The notes below the pieces were generated by a model. That model did no database searches and was not told where the DNA came from. It was given only the letters and a program-made list of their open reading frames with translations. From positions 1-50,681 of the forward strand of contig NZ_PVNK01000203.1 of NCBI RefSeq assembly GCF_002994615.1: 50,681 bases of DNA. Direction: 5' to 3'. The position numbers and the translations under genes are program-made. The DNA comes from Enhygromyxa salina. GTDB lineage: Bacteria > Myxococcota_A > Polyangia > Nannocystales > Nannocystaceae. This document shows positions 17,663 to 29,385 of this stretch, in pieces (position 1 is the first letter of the stretch; every line of letters starts with the position of its first letter).

Positions 17663-18019
17663 TCAGACGTCGAGGTCCGTGCTCGTGAAGACCTCGTGGA
17701 CCTCGAGCACGTTGGGGCCCGCGAACATCTCCTTGGGCGGGCGGTCGCGGTGGGCCTCGCGGAAGGACTCGCTCTTGGTCCAGGCGACGAAGTCGTCGAA
17801 GCTCCGCCACCAGGTCTTGACCTCGTAGTAGCCCTGCTTGTCTGGATCCGGCGACCAGGCGCCGGTCTCGCGGTCCATCTTCATCGGCCGGGGACGATGG
17901 ACCTCGTTGCGGATGAAGCCGGGGTGCTGATCGACGAGGTGGACCCGCTCGCGGAAGCGGTCCTCGAAGTCGATCTCGTGCCCCTCGGCGACGGGAATCC
18001 GGTTGGTCACGACGATCAT
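17663..18019 (-). CDS. Antibiotic-biosynthesis-monooxygenase-fold protein, IsdG-like haem monooxygenase
   Basis: A 118-residue dimeric alpha/beta-barrel (ABM) family protein. It begins MIVVTNRIPVAEGHEIDFEDRF, with the basic/aromatic pattern of haem-degrading IsdG/HmoB members. The residues matching the IsdG-family catalytic Asn-Trp-His triad are all present: Asn6, Trp80 (DDFVAWTKS) and His90 (FREAHRD). The Trp-His spacing of ten is the same as in staphylococcal IsdI (W66/H76). Relative to IsdG there is an insertion of roughly 15-20 residues at about 42-62 containing a W-S-P-D-P-D segment. The predicted reaction is oxidative haem ring opening to release iron. No haem transport genes are adjacent, so another small-molecule oxygenation is possible. 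Confidence 0.8.
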   Translation of the reverse strand: MIVVTNRIPVAEGHEIDFEDRFRERVHLVDQHPGFIRNEVHRPRPMKMDRETGAWSPDPDKQGYYEVKTWWRSFDDFVAWTKSESFREAHRDRPPKEMFAGPNVLEVHEVFTSTDLDV

Positions 18020-18210
18020 GTCCCCGAGTCTATACGCTCCGCGAGGGCCCGGGTCTACGGCGGCTACAGGCTCTGCGGAGCTCTCGTCGAACCCATCGAG
18101 TCGGGGCGAAGGATCGCGCGGCGGCGACCGCGAGGTTCATGCACGGATGCGTGGCGCGCGGCCGGAGCCGGGCGAGAGCGGGCTTCGTGCGTGGGCTATG
18201 CTCGGCCGCC

Positions 18211-21105
18211 ATGCCGTCCCCGTCAGACGACGCGACGCTGGACGCGACGCAGCTCGCTCCGGGCCAGGCCAAGCGGGTCCCCGTCGAGCTCGGGCGCGGC
18301 GAGCAGCTCGGGCGCTACCTGATCGTCGATGAGCTCGGCGCTGGCGGCATGGGCAAGGTCTACGCGGCCTACGATCCGGAGCTCGATCGCAAGCTCGCGA
18401 TCAAGCTGCTGCATCAGGCCCCGGGGACCGAGGTCAGCGACGCGTCGCTCGCGAGCAGCTCGAGGTTGCAGCGCGAGGCCCAGGCGATGGCCAAGCTCTC
18501 CCACCGAAACGTCGTCGCGGTCTACGACGTCGGGATCCACCGTGGCAGCGTGTTCGTGGCCATGGAGTTCGTCGACGGCGGGACCCTCGACGGCTGGCTG
18601 CGCGAGGGCCCCCACCCCTGGCGTGAGGTGCTCGATCGCTTCATCGCCGCCGGGCGCGGGCTCGCGGCGGCCCACGCCGCGGGCCTGATCCACCGCGACT
18701 TCAAGCCCGCGAATGTCCTGCTCGGAGCTGACGGGCGGGTCCAGGTCGCCGACTTTGGCCTCGCGCGCCGAGCCGGGGACACGCCCGCGCGCCCGCGCGC
18801 GATCTCGGCGCTCTCCGAGGACACGCTCGGGGACTCGCTGTCCGCCCCCCTGACCCAAACCGGGGCCCTGGTCGGTACGCCGGCCTACATGGCGCCCGAG
18901 CAGTTCTTCGGCGCCGACGTCGACGCGCGCTCGGATCAGTTCAGCTTCTGCGTCGCGCTGTGGGAGGCGCTCTACGGCCAGCGGCCCTTCGCTGGCGACA
19001 CCGCGGCCGCGATCTTGTTTGCGCTCGAGCAGGGCAAGCTCCGCGAGCCGCCAGCGAGCGCGACAGTCCCGAGCCGGCTGCGTCGGGTGGTCGAGCGTGG
19101 ACTCGCAAAAGATCCGGCGGCGCGGTGGCCCGACATGCCCGACCTGCTCGAGGCCCTCGTCACGGACCCGGCCGCGAGGCGCCGCCGCGTCGCGGGCGTC
19201 GTCCTCGGCGTGGCGGGGCTCGCCGCGATCGCGATCGTCCCGCAGCTGCGCGCCGAGCCCGAGCCCAAGCCCGAGCCCGAGCCGCCGCCCGCCCAGTGCA
19301 CCGGCGCCGAGCAGGCCCTCGGCCAGGCCTGGAGCTCGGCCCAGCAGGCGGCCGTCCACGCCCGCTACGCGAAGCTCGACGGGGCGTGGGTCGCCGAACA
19401 CGAGGCCCGCCTGAGCGCGCAGCTCGACGGCTGGGCGCGCGCGTGGACCGGTGCGTGGACCGAGACCTGCGCGGCGACGCGAATCCGCGGCGAGCAGTCC
19501 GAGGACATGCTCGACCAGCGCATGCTGTGCCTCGAGCGTCGCCGCGCGCGCTTCGAGACCTTCGTCGACGAGCTCGCCAACGCCGACGACGATCAGCTCC
19601 GTCGGGCCTCGGCCAAGGTCGACGACATCGGCGACATCGACGACTGCAGCGACCCGGAGATCATGCACGCCCGGGTCCCGCCGCCCGCCGATCCTGCCCG
19701 CCGGGCCGAGTTCGAGCGCTTGCTCGGCGAGCTCGACGCGGTCTTGGCCCAGCGGACGATCGGGCGCTACGCCGAGGCCAAGGCCCGGCTCGAGCCCGCC
19801 TACGAGGCTGCGCTCGCGACCGAACACCCGACGCTGATCGCGGAGGCCCGCTACGTCCGCGGTGACCTCCTGAGCCAGCTCCGCGAAGACGGGGCCGAGG
19901 GCGAGATCGAGCTCGCCTACGAGGGCGCGCTCGCGGCCGGGCTGTTTCTCCTCGCGGGCAAGTCCGCCGAGGATCTGGCCTCGCTGATCGGGGTTCATGA
20001 CAGCCGCCATCCCGAGGCCGAGCGCTGGCTCCGGGTCGCCGAGGCGCTCGCGGACTACGTCGACAACGACTCGTTCAGGATCCTGCTCCACGAGGCGCGC
20101 GGCCGGCTCGAGCGGGGCCGCGGGAACTACGAGCTTGCGATCGTGAGCTACGAGCGCGCCGTCGCGATGGCCCTGGAGCTCTACGGCCCTGACGCGCAGC
20201 GCACTGGTGACGCCTACTTCAACCTCTCGACGGCTCAATTTGACGAGGGGCACATCCGGCAGGCGATGGCCGGGGTCGAGCGGGCGCAGACGATCTGGGC
20301 CGGAACCCTGGGCCCGGACGACCTCCGTTCGCTCGTCGCGCTCAACGCCCGGGCGGTGTTGGCCTGGCAGATGGGCGACGCGGCGACCGCAGACGAGCTG
20401 TTCGCCGAGCTGCTCGAGCGACGCACGCGTCTGTTCGGGCCCGAGCACATCACCGTCGCCGCCGCGATGTTCAACTACGGCGCGCTGCTCAGCGAAATCG
20501 GAGATCCGGGCGGCGTCGAGATGCTCGAGCGCGCGTTGACGGTCTACGAGCGCGAGTACGGCGACGACAACATGGCCACCGCGCAGTGCAAGGCCAACCT
20601 CTCGATCGCCGTGGCCCGGTCTGGCGACGGCGCCCGGGGCCTGAAGCTGCTCGACGAGGCGCGGGCGGTCATGCGCACGCATCGGCAAGACACCCAGGTC
20701 GATCTGGTCAAGATCATCACCTTGGGCGTGGAGATCCATCGTCGGATGGGCAATTGGAAGGTGGCGTTCGCCGAGGGGGAGCGCGCGCGGGCGCGGCTCG
20801 AGGCCGCGGGCGAGGGCGAGAGCGCGATGATGGCCAACCTCCTGGTCGAGCTTGGCCAGATCGAGCTCGGTCGCGGCCACCCGCTCGAGGCCCTCGCGCA
20901 GGTCGAGGCCGCAGACGCGATCGTGCTCGAGGAGCCCGCGAGCTCGCGCGTGATCGCTGAGCGCCGGCTGGTCGTGGCCAAGGCCCTGCGTGCGCTCGGG
21001 CGTGATGACGAGGCCCGACAGGAGGTCGGCCTGGCCCGGGCCGCCTACCTCGAGAACAGCGAAGCGCACCCCGGAGATTGGCTCTGGGACGAGCTCGACG
21101 AGTAG
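18211..21105 (+). CDS. Ser/Thr protein kinase receptor with extracytoplasmic TPR tail
   Basis: A 964-residue membrane kinase. The ATG at 18211 starts MPSPSDDATLDATQ; an upstream in-frame ATG adds only an Arg-rich stretch. The kinase domain is about 34-315: LGAGGMGKVYAAYD loop, Lys65 in LAIKLL, catalytic HRDFKPAN (Asp163), DFG Asp181, GTPAYMAPEQF. A basic cluster and TM helix lie at about 323-345, then a Pro/Glu linker. A Cys-containing helical domain follows (CTGAEQALG, TCAATRIRGEQSEDMLDQRM, CLERRR), then TPR helices to the end. The region after the TM is predicted to be periplasmic. It is paralogous to the kinase at 24366-27209. It probably senses an envelope signal and phosphorylates cytoplasmic targets. 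Confidence 0.95.
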   Translation: MPSPSDDATLDATQLAPGQAKRVPVELGRGEQLGRYLIVDELGAGGMGKVYAAYDPELDRKLAIKLLHQAPGTEVSDASLASSSRLQREAQAMAKLSHRNVVAVYDVGIHRGSVFVAMEFVDGGTLDGWLREGPHPWREVLDRFIAAGRGLAAAHAAGLIHRDFKPANVLLGADGRVQVADFGLARRAGDTPARPRAISALSEDTLGDSLSAPLTQTGALVGTPAYMAPEQFFGADVDARSDQFSFCVALWEALYGQRPFAGDTAAAILFALEQGKLREPPASATVPSRLRRVVERGLAKDPAARWPDMPDLLEALVTDPAARRRRVAGVVLGVAGLAAIAIVPQLRAEPEPKPEPEPPPAQCTGAEQALGQAWSSAQQAAVHARYAKLDGAWVAEHEARLSAQLDGWARAWTGAWTETCAATRIRGEQSEDMLDQRMLCLERRRARFETFVDELANADDDQLRRASAKVDDIGDIDDCSDPEIMHARVPPPADPARRAEFERLLGELDAVLAQRTIGRYAEAKARLEPAYEAALATEHPTLIAEARYVRGDLLSQLREDGAEGEIELAYEGALAAGLFLLAGKSAEDLASLIGVHDSRHPEAERWLRVAEALADYVDNDSFRILLHEARGRLERGRGNYELAIVSYERAVAMALELYGPDAQRTGDAYFNLSTAQFDEGHIRQAMAGVERAQTIWAGTLGPDDLRSLVALNARAVLAWQMGDAATADELFAELLERRTRLFGPEHITVAAAMFNYGALLSEIGDPGGVEMLERALTVYEREYGDDNMATAQCKANLSIAVARSGDGARGLKLLDEARAVMRTHRQDTQVDLVKIITLGVEIHRRMGNWKVAFAEGERARARLEAAGEGESAMMANLLVELGQIELGRGHPLEALAQVEAADAIVLEEPASSRVIAERRLVVAKALRALGRDDEARQEVGLARAAYLENSEAHPGDWLWDELDE

Positions 21106-21194
21106 GGCCTGGCCAGGGATCACGGCCTCCAGCGTGGGCCCGGTCTACGACGTCGGCGAGCACGACGGCCGCCTGTATTTGGTACCGTGCGGTG

Positions 21195-22670
21195 ATGACA
21201 GACACCACCTGGGTACGTCTGCAAGCCAGCACTCGCTGTCTGGCCTGCACCGAGGTCACGGCCGTCAACGCGGCCGTCGACGGCCTGGCCTGTGTCGGGT
21301 GCGGAGCGGAGTTCGCGATCCCCGAGCAGCTGTGGGACAGCGCGCTCGCGGAGGCCCGCGAGATCGCCGAGCAGCTCGACAACAACGCGACCACGAGCCG
21401 CAGCTTCGACGCCCAGGGGATGACCTTGAACCTGGCGATCGCGGCCGTCGACGCGACCTGTCCCCACTGTCGCCAGCCATGGAACGCGCTGCCCGAGCGC
21501 GCATGCCCGGCCTGCGCCACCGCGGTCTCGGTCCGTGCGTTCGCGGCCGGGACCTTGGTCGGCGAGGACGTCCACATGCTCGCCCGTGAGCGCCGCGAGC
21601 TCGCGCCGCAGACGCTGTCGTGCAGCGGCTGTGGGGCGCCGCTGACCGCCGAGGGCGACACGCGCAAGCTCGAGTGTGGCGCGTGCGGCCGCGAGACCGT
21701 GGTCCCCGACGAGGTCTGGCGCCGTCTCCATGCCCCCCGCGCCGTCGCCAGCTGGTATCTGTACGGCGGCGCCAGCCGGGCCCCGGGGCTGCGCGGCCGG
21801 CTCCACGCCTTCGATCTCGCTGCGGGCGCGGGCGTCGTCTACGCGGTCGGCTCCCACGGCGACACGCCCTTCGCCCTGCTCGCCCTCGACACCGACCCGC
21901 TCGGCATCCGCTGGATGGTGGACCTCGAGTCGATCGGCAAAGCTAGGCTCATGAGCCTGTGCGCGTGGGCCGACGAGCTGTTCGGCTACTGCGAGGGGCT
22001 CCGGACGATCGAGGTGTTCGATGCCCAAACTGGCGCGCACCTGCGGACCACGACGGCGCCCCAGCCCGTCATCAACGTGGCCCCCGACCCCGACGGGACC
22101 CTCGTGTGCCAGACCATGAGCGGCGGCCGCATCCGGATCGACGCCGAGGGTCGCGAACAGCCGTTGTGGCCCAAGCGAGGCCTGTTCGCCGGGCTGTTCG
22201 GGGCCCGCCGGCTGGCCGAGGAGGCCGGCGGCCGCCTCGGCGTGGGCCTCGACGGCGAGCTCAGGATCGTGCTCGGGGACAAGGTCGGACGCGTCGCTCG
22301 CAGCGGTGAGATCCGCTGGTCGGTCCCCGCTCCGAGCGTCAACGTCTCGATCGTCACTCCCGTGGCGAGCCCCGACGGCACGACCTGGGCCGTGTTTCGC
22401 ACGGTCGGCGGGACGATGAGCGTCGAGCAGATGCTCGCGTTCACCGAGGCCATGGTCAGCGGCGAGGAGCAGAGCAGCTCGGTCCTGGTCCGCGTTGGCG
22501 GTGATGGCGAGGGCATGGCCGCCGTGCGGCCCTCGGACCAGGAGGAGTACACCTCGCTCGCGGTCACGGCCGAGGGCGAGGTCTGGCTCGCGACGGGCGA
22601 CGGCCAGCTCATGCGCCTCGATCGCGACGGCCAGCTGCTCTGGCGTCAAGCCCCACTCGAAGACATGTAG
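21195..22670 (+). CDS. Triple zinc-ribbon protein with beta-propeller-like C-terminus
   Basis: A 491-residue, probably cytoplasmic protein; the ATG at 21195 starts MTDTTWVRLQ and no signal peptide is seen. Three consecutive zinc-ribbon pairs are present: C15-x2-C18/C33-x2-C36, C89-x2-C92/C104-x2-C107 and C143-x2-C146/C161-x2-C164. Residues about 180-491 are repetitive beta-strand (YAVGSHGDTPFALLALD, RIRIDAEGREQPLW, EGEVWLATGDGQLMRLD), like PQQ/WD-type propeller blades. It starts 89 bp after the upstream kinase gene on the same strand and could be a kinase partner. The ribbons suggest protein or nucleic-acid binding; no enzymatic motif is seen. Confidence 0.8.
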   Translation: MTDTTWVRLQASTRCLACTEVTAVNAAVDGLACVGCGAEFAIPEQLWDSALAEAREIAEQLDNNATTSRSFDAQGMTLNLAIAAVDATCPHCRQPWNALPERACPACATAVSVRAFAAGTLVGEDVHMLARERRELAPQTLSCSGCGAPLTAEGDTRKLECGACGRETVVPDEVWRRLHAPRAVASWYLYGGASRAPGLRGRLHAFDLAAGAGVVYAVGSHGDTPFALLALDTDPLGIRWMVDLESIGKARLMSLCAWADELFGYCEGLRTIEVFDAQTGAHLRTTTAPQPVINVAPDPDGTLVCQTMSGGRIRIDAEGREQPLWPKRGLFAGLFGARRLAEEAGGRLGVGLDGELRIVLGDKVGRVARSGEIRWSVPAPSVNVSIVTPVASPDGTTWAVFRTVGGTMSVEQMLAFTEAMVSGEEQSSSVLVRVGGDGEGMAAVRPSDQEEYTSLAVTAEGEVWLATGDGQLMRLDRDGQLLWRQAPLEDM

Positions 22671-22839
22671 GCTCGGAGTGATGCGATGTGCGCTGCTCGC
22701 GCATTGTGAGAAGGTCGAGGTCGACACCGCGGCGCTGGCCAAGGAGGTGGCTGATTCGCGTGCGGGGCTCCGGCGCGCGCCAAGGTCGGGCGGCCGCGAA
22801 GGGTTTGGATTGCGGGCGATGGCGCAGGTAGCATGACCT

Positions 22840-24228
22840 GTGCGGGTGGTTCGAAGGTCGAGCGTGGCTGGCCTCATCGGCTTGACGCTGGCTTGCGGTT
22901 GCGGGCGGCAGCCGGATCCTGCCGTGAAGGGGGGCCCCGACCCGGCCGCGGCGTCGTCGAGCGAGCGCGCGCCCAGGTCCGCGCAGGAGGCCACAGGCCC
23001 GACCCCCAACGCGTTCTTCACCCGCGGCGAGCTGACCTTCGTCGTGGGCACGGCGGGCGACGAGCTCGCCGATCGCGGCGTTGTGGCCCAGGCCGAGTTC
23101 ATCCGCGCGCTCTTGTTCTCGACCTCGAAGCTCGTGACCGACGCGTCGATCGACGTCGGCAAGGGTCCGAGGGTGTGGCCAAAAAACCCCGTGGTCTACG
23201 GCGGCCCCCAGGTCAACACGATGCTCGCGGAGCTGGCCCCGACCCTGCCCTTCGAGCTCTCGTCGGACGCGCTGACGATCGGCGGCGAGACCTTCAGCGG
23301 GCCGGGCTACCGAGTGATCGCCGTGGTCCCGGGTCGCGCCCCGGACGAGCGCGGGCCGGGCTATCCGGAGTTCCTGCTCTACGCGGGCACCGGGACTCCG
23401 GGCGTCGCAGAGATCAACGAGGTGTCCCACGGCGCCGAGCCGATCTTGATCGCCGATCAGTTCGGGCGCCTGGTGACCGGGCGCTGGGTACGTGGTCCAG
23501 GCGCCGAGCTCGAGGCCGCGCTGGCGAGCGAGCGAGCGCCGCGGCCGGCCTGGCGCGGGCTGACGCGCACGCTCGAGAAGGGCGGCGCGCGGCTGCGGGT
23601 TCACTTCCTCGCCGAGGGCCCCGCCGACGCCGACGAGCAGCAGCTCGTCGAGGCCTGCGTTCGCGGGGTCAAGACGGTGATCGACAAGCTCGGCGTGTCC
23701 GATCCGGTGCAGCTGTCGATCTATGTCTACCCCGACGCCGAGACCAAGCGGCGCCTGACGGGCGACGGGGGCCACGGCAACGCGGTCGTGTCGTCGGGCT
23801 CGGTCCACGTGATCCGCCTCGATCCCGCGGTCGGTGGCGAGCTCGAGTCGCTGCTCGCCCACGAGGCCACCCACGTCCTCGCCTACGAGGCGTGGGGGCC
23901 CCCGGGCAGCGCGTTGTTTGGCGAGGGGCTCGCGGTCTGGGTCAGCGGCCAGTACGGCGGGCGCAGGCTCGGGGCCTGGAAGTCGCAGATCACCGAGCAC
24001 GCCCCGATCGCGACCCTGCTCGGCCCGGCGTTCACCAAGCTCCCGGAGCAGACTTCGTATCCGATCGCGGGCTTGATCGTGAAGACGGCGGTCGCCGAGC
24101 TCGGTCGCGACGCCGTCCGTGATCACTTGCTCGGCGCCAGCGCCGAGTCGTGGGCGGCCGCGTGTGAGCAGGCCGGAACCACGCCGGATGAGCTCGAGCA
24201 AGCGCTCTCAAATGCGCTCGCCAATTGA
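22840..24228 (+). CDS. HExxH zinc metallopeptidase-like lipoprotein
   Basis: A 462-residue lipoprotein. GTG at 22840 gives MRVVRRSSVAGLIGLTLAC with lipobox Cys19, followed by a Pro/Ala/Ser linker. Near the C-terminus, LLAHEATHVLAYE contains the zinc motif H341-E342-x-x-H345. FGEGLAVWVSG 17 residues later supplies a gluzincin-type third ligand at Glu362. This matches the MA-like peptidase pattern. Residues about 60-290 are beta-rich and unassigned. It lies between two kinase genes with the zinc-ribbon gene, all on the plus strand. It probably acts as an envelope peptidase; the substrate is unknown. Confidence 0.8.
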   Translation: MRVVRRSSVAGLIGLTLACGCGRQPDPAVKGGPDPAAASSSERAPRSAQEATGPTPNAFFTRGELTFVVGTAGDELADRGVVAQAEFIRALLFSTSKLVTDASIDVGKGPRVWPKNPVVYGGPQVNTMLAELAPTLPFELSSDALTIGGETFSGPGYRVIAVVPGRAPDERGPGYPEFLLYAGTGTPGVAEINEVSHGAEPILIADQFGRLVTGRWVRGPGAELEAALASERAPRPAWRGLTRTLEKGGARLRVHFLAEGPADADEQQLVEACVRGVKTVIDKLGVSDPVQLSIYVYPDAETKRRLTGDGGHGNAVVSSGSVHVIRLDPAVGGELESLLAHEATHVLAYEAWGPPGSALFGEGLAVWVSGQYGGRRLGAWKSQITEHAPIATLLGPAFTKLPEQTSYPIAGLIVKTAVAELGRDAVRDHLLGASAESWAAACEQAGTTPDELEQALSNALAN

Positions 24229-24365
24229 TTGGGCGTGAGCTCGGGGTAGGCGCGGGTCAGGCTCGAAGGGGGCGGCGGCTGCAGCTGCAGTCCTTCGGCC
24301 GGCTCGCGCATGGCCGCGGGCGAACGCCTGGACCTCGGGCGGGCGTCGGTGTATGCGCCACGCTG

Positions 24366-27209
<2,844 letters not shown>

Positions 27210-27240
27210 GGCGGCGGGCAACAGGCGCGCTCGCGCTGCT

Positions 27241-27278
27241 CGCCGCGCTCAGGGATACTCGCCGCGCTCAGGGATACT
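27241..27278. repeat. 19-bp perfect tandem duplication over a stop codon
   Basis: cgccgcgctcagggatact occurs twice head to tail (27241-27259 and 27260-27278) in the short gap between two convergent genes. The right copy contains the stop codon and last codons of the minus-strand lipoprotein, so the duplication added the left copy outside the gene. It looks like a recent replication-slippage event. Confidence 0.85.
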
Positions 27279-28053
27279 CGGCGCCGCCGGGGATCGAGAC
27301 GCTCACCAGCTCCTCGACCTCGCCGTCCTCGGGTCGCTCTTCGCGGACCTTGCCGATCCCGGGGGCGTACCAAAACATCACGGTCTCGCCCGCGGTCGTG
27401 CCCACGGTCCGCACGCGCTCGATCTGAACGCAGTTGAAGGTCCCCGCGGGCACGGTGACCTCCTGGTCGACGGCGATGACCTCGAAGCTGTGCCCGCGCG
27501 GCTCGTAGTCGGGGTTGAGCCCGTCGCCGTCGGTCTCGGTTCGGTCGTAGAGGATCTCCTCGAACGAGCCGACCGTGTCCCAGGCGTCGTCGAAGCGGAC
27601 GAAGCCGGGATCGTAGTCGACGATCATGATCGTGCCGTTGGCGTCCATGACCTCCTTGTGGACCCGCGCGGCGACGGTTCCAGACCGGGCGATCGTGCTT
27701 CGGGTCCACTCGCCGCTCGCGTTCGGGTTGTCGACGAAGTCCCACGCGGGCTCGCCCGCGAAGGTCGTCTCGGTCGCCTCGACGATGTCCATTCCGGTGA
27801 TCTGACCCATGCTGTTGGTCGAGACGTAGCTCCACTGCCCGCCATCGACGAGGGGGTAGAAGCTGTTGAGCTCGTCGACCGTGCCCCCGGTCTCGTCCGT
27901 GTCTGCGGTCTCGCCCGTGTCTGCGGCCTCGCTCGTGTCTGCGGCCTCGCCCGCGCCCTCGTCGTCGATTGTCTCGGGCGAGAGCTGGTTGCACCCGGCC
28001 ACGAGCAGCGGTGCGGTGAGAAGGAGTCCTGCCAGCGTTTTTGTGATGGTCAT
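27268..28053 (-). CDS. Lipoprotein with acidic repeat linker
   Basis: A 261-residue lipoprotein. The ATG at 28053 gives MTITKTLAGLLLTAPLLVAGC, with Cys21 as the lipobox residue. An acidic linker (about 28-58) follows, built from an 18-bp tandem repeat encoding E-A-A-D-T-G/S units. The remaining 200 residues form a globular, beta-rich domain beginning SFYPLVDGGQWSYVSTN. This resembles the DUF-type domain starting Y-x-P-L-x-x-G-x-x-W found in many bacterial lipoproteins of unknown function. It is convergent with the kinase at 24366-27209. No catalytic motif was recognised. Confidence 0.8.
   Translation of the reverse strand: MTITKTLAGLLLTAPLLVAGCNQLSPETIDDEGAGEAADTSEAADTGETADTDETGGTVDELNSFYPLVDGGQWSYVSTNSMGQITGMDIVEATETTFAGEPAWDFVDNPNASGEWTRSTIARSGTVAARVHKEVMDANGTIMIVDYDPGFVRFDDAWDTVGSFEEILYDRTETDGDGLNPDYEPRGHSFEVIAVDQEVTVPAGTFNCVQIERVRTVGTTAGETVMFWYAPGIGKVREERPEDGEVEELVSVSIPGGAEYP
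27899..27952. repeat. 18-bp tandem repeat, three copies, in lipoprotein linker
   Basis: Three head-to-tail 18-bp units (gtgtctgcggtctcgccc and two near-identical copies) encode the six-residue acidic units of the lipoprotein linker. The period keeps the reading frame, so length variation would only change the spacer between the lipid anchor and the folded domain. Confidence 0.85.
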
Positions 28054-28128
28054 GGGAAGTCGCTCGCCGCGTCGGTCAGCACGGACGGGTGTATGTAGCT
28101 CGATCGTCACTCCGATCACACGCGAGCG

Positions 28129-29316
28129 TCAATCTTCCCCTTGACTCGCGTCGCGCAGCAGCTCGAACAGCAGCTCGTCGAGCGCGGCCTCGTCGACCTC
28201 GCGGGGGAGCGAGGTCGTCTCGAGCGCGGCCCGCATCGCCTGATCGAGGGCCTCGGCCTCGGCCAGCAGCGCGTCGTAGCTGAGCTCGCCGCGTCGGATC
28301 GCGAGGAGCTCCTCGGCGTCGTCCCGGCGCACGTGGACCTCGCCGTCGCGGAGGATCTCGAGGCCCATGCGCAGCAGCCGGATCAGGTGCATGCCGTGCT
28401 TGGTGTCGTAGCCGTGGGCAGCCTCGAGCGCGGCCCGCTTGGGGTTGCGCTCGCGCTGCCAGCGTTGAAACTGGGTCCAGCGCTTGCGCGCGCCCCGGTA
28501 GCGACGCTCCTGCCGCAGCGTGCGCAAGACCTCGGCGCCGAGGCCCAAGCTCGCGCCCGCGACCTCGGCGACCTGCTCGTCGAGCTGACCGCCCGGTCGA
28601 GCTGTCAGCACCGTCGACCAAAACTCGCGGAGGCGCTCGCGTAACACGTCACGCTCGGCGCCCGGGAGCTCGATGCCCTCGTCGACGGTCCACCCGCGGA
28701 CGACCTTGGCGATGCTCTCCTCGATCCGGTTGCGCTCGTCGGCCGAGAGCAGCGACTGCTCGGGCAGGCCGAACTCGCCCCGGGTCGGCTCGTGGTCGGG
28801 GGGGTGCAGCAGCCACTCGCGGTGACCCTGGATTCGGCGCAGCTGCCCCTGGGCGTAGCCCGCGAAGGTGAAGCGCACCTTCTGGGACAAGAAGGCATTG
28901 CGCTGGCTTCGGAGCCGATCCCACAGCGGCGTCGAGAACACGATCTCGCGCTCGTCGAGGAAGAGCAGCTCGAGCATGTTGGGGTTGCACTGGGCGCACA
29001 GGGCCACGACTTTGGCGAGGTCGAAGATCACGAGGTCTGGCGGGGCCGTGCGCGCGCGCAGCGACGGCCCCGCGCTCGGGTGCTCGCCCGCGCGTGTGAG
29101 CGCCCGCGCATAGGTGGCCCCGAGCGGTGGCTCCGCGCTCGCAGATTTGGGTACCCAGGTGAATTGCTCGAACTTGGTGCGAAACGACAAGCGCGTCCGC
29201 AGCGGTGCCACGCAGCAGCCCCGCAGGTCCACGTCAGATCCAGCGCGGGCCGTTCCGTAGGCGTGTGAGCCGCTCAGTCCCAAGAAGATTGTGTGAGTGT
29301 CGACGTCGAATTGCAT
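28129..29316 (-). CDS. Predicted nucleotidyltransferase (COG3541-like)
   Basis: A 395-residue cytoplasmic protein of the DNA polymerase beta nucleotidyltransferase superfamily. The ATG at 29316 starts MQFDVDTHTIFLGLSGSHAYG. The N-terminal signature is complete: G16-S17-H18-A-Y-G followed by S-D28-V-D30-L-R-G. A third acidic position is plausible in DLVIFDL (94-100), then CNPNMLELLF. The remainder is helical and Arg-rich (RIQGHREWLL, MHLIRLLRMGLEIL), as in predicted nucleotidyltransferases of the COG3541 type. The acceptor substrate of this family is not established. It is divergent from the TPR lipoprotein gene at 29386, with a 14-bp direct repeat in the shared gap. Confidence 0.85.
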   Translation of the reverse strand: MQFDVDTHTIFLGLSGSHAYGTARAGSDVDLRGCCVAPLRTRLSFRTKFEQFTWVPKSASAEPPLGATYARALTRAGEHPSAGPSLRARTAPPDLVIFDLAKVVALCAQCNPNMLELLFLDEREIVFSTPLWDRLRSQRNAFLSQKVRFTFAGYAQGQLRRIQGHREWLLHPPDHEPTRGEFGLPEQSLLSADERNRIEESIAKVVRGWTVDEGIELPGAERDVLRERLREFWSTVLTARPGGQLDEQVAEVAGASLGLGAEVLRTLRQERRYRGARKRWTQFQRWQRERNPKRAALEAAHGYDTKHGMHLIRLLRMGLEILRDGEVHVRRDDAEELLAIRRGELSYDALLAEAEALDQAMRAALETTSLPREVDEAALDELLFELLRDASQGED

Positions 29317-29319
29317 GGT

Positions 29320-29362
29320 TCGCTCGGGATCCCGGCTCGGAGCTACTCTCGCTCGGGATCCC
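29320..29362. repeat. 14-bp direct repeat pair in divergent promoter gap
   Basis: tcgctcgggatccc occurs at 29320-29333 and again at 29349-29362, 29 bp apart start to start. The pair fills most of the 69-bp gap between the nucleotidyltransferase gene (ATG at 29316, minus) and the TPR lipoprotein gene (ATG at 29386, plus). It is a candidate operator controlling both. The left copy also overlaps the ribosome-binding region of the minus-strand gene. Confidence 0.55.
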
Positions 29363-29385
29363 CTGATATACCTCGCGGCGGTCCG

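Noticed and set aside
22681..22836. 51-codon open frame starting MRCALLAHCEKVEV between the zinc-ribbon and metallopeptidase genes
   Set aside because: GGAG is too close to the ATG, and the translation becomes Arg/Gly-rich and unstructured. It probably lies in the leader of the next gene; too weak to call.
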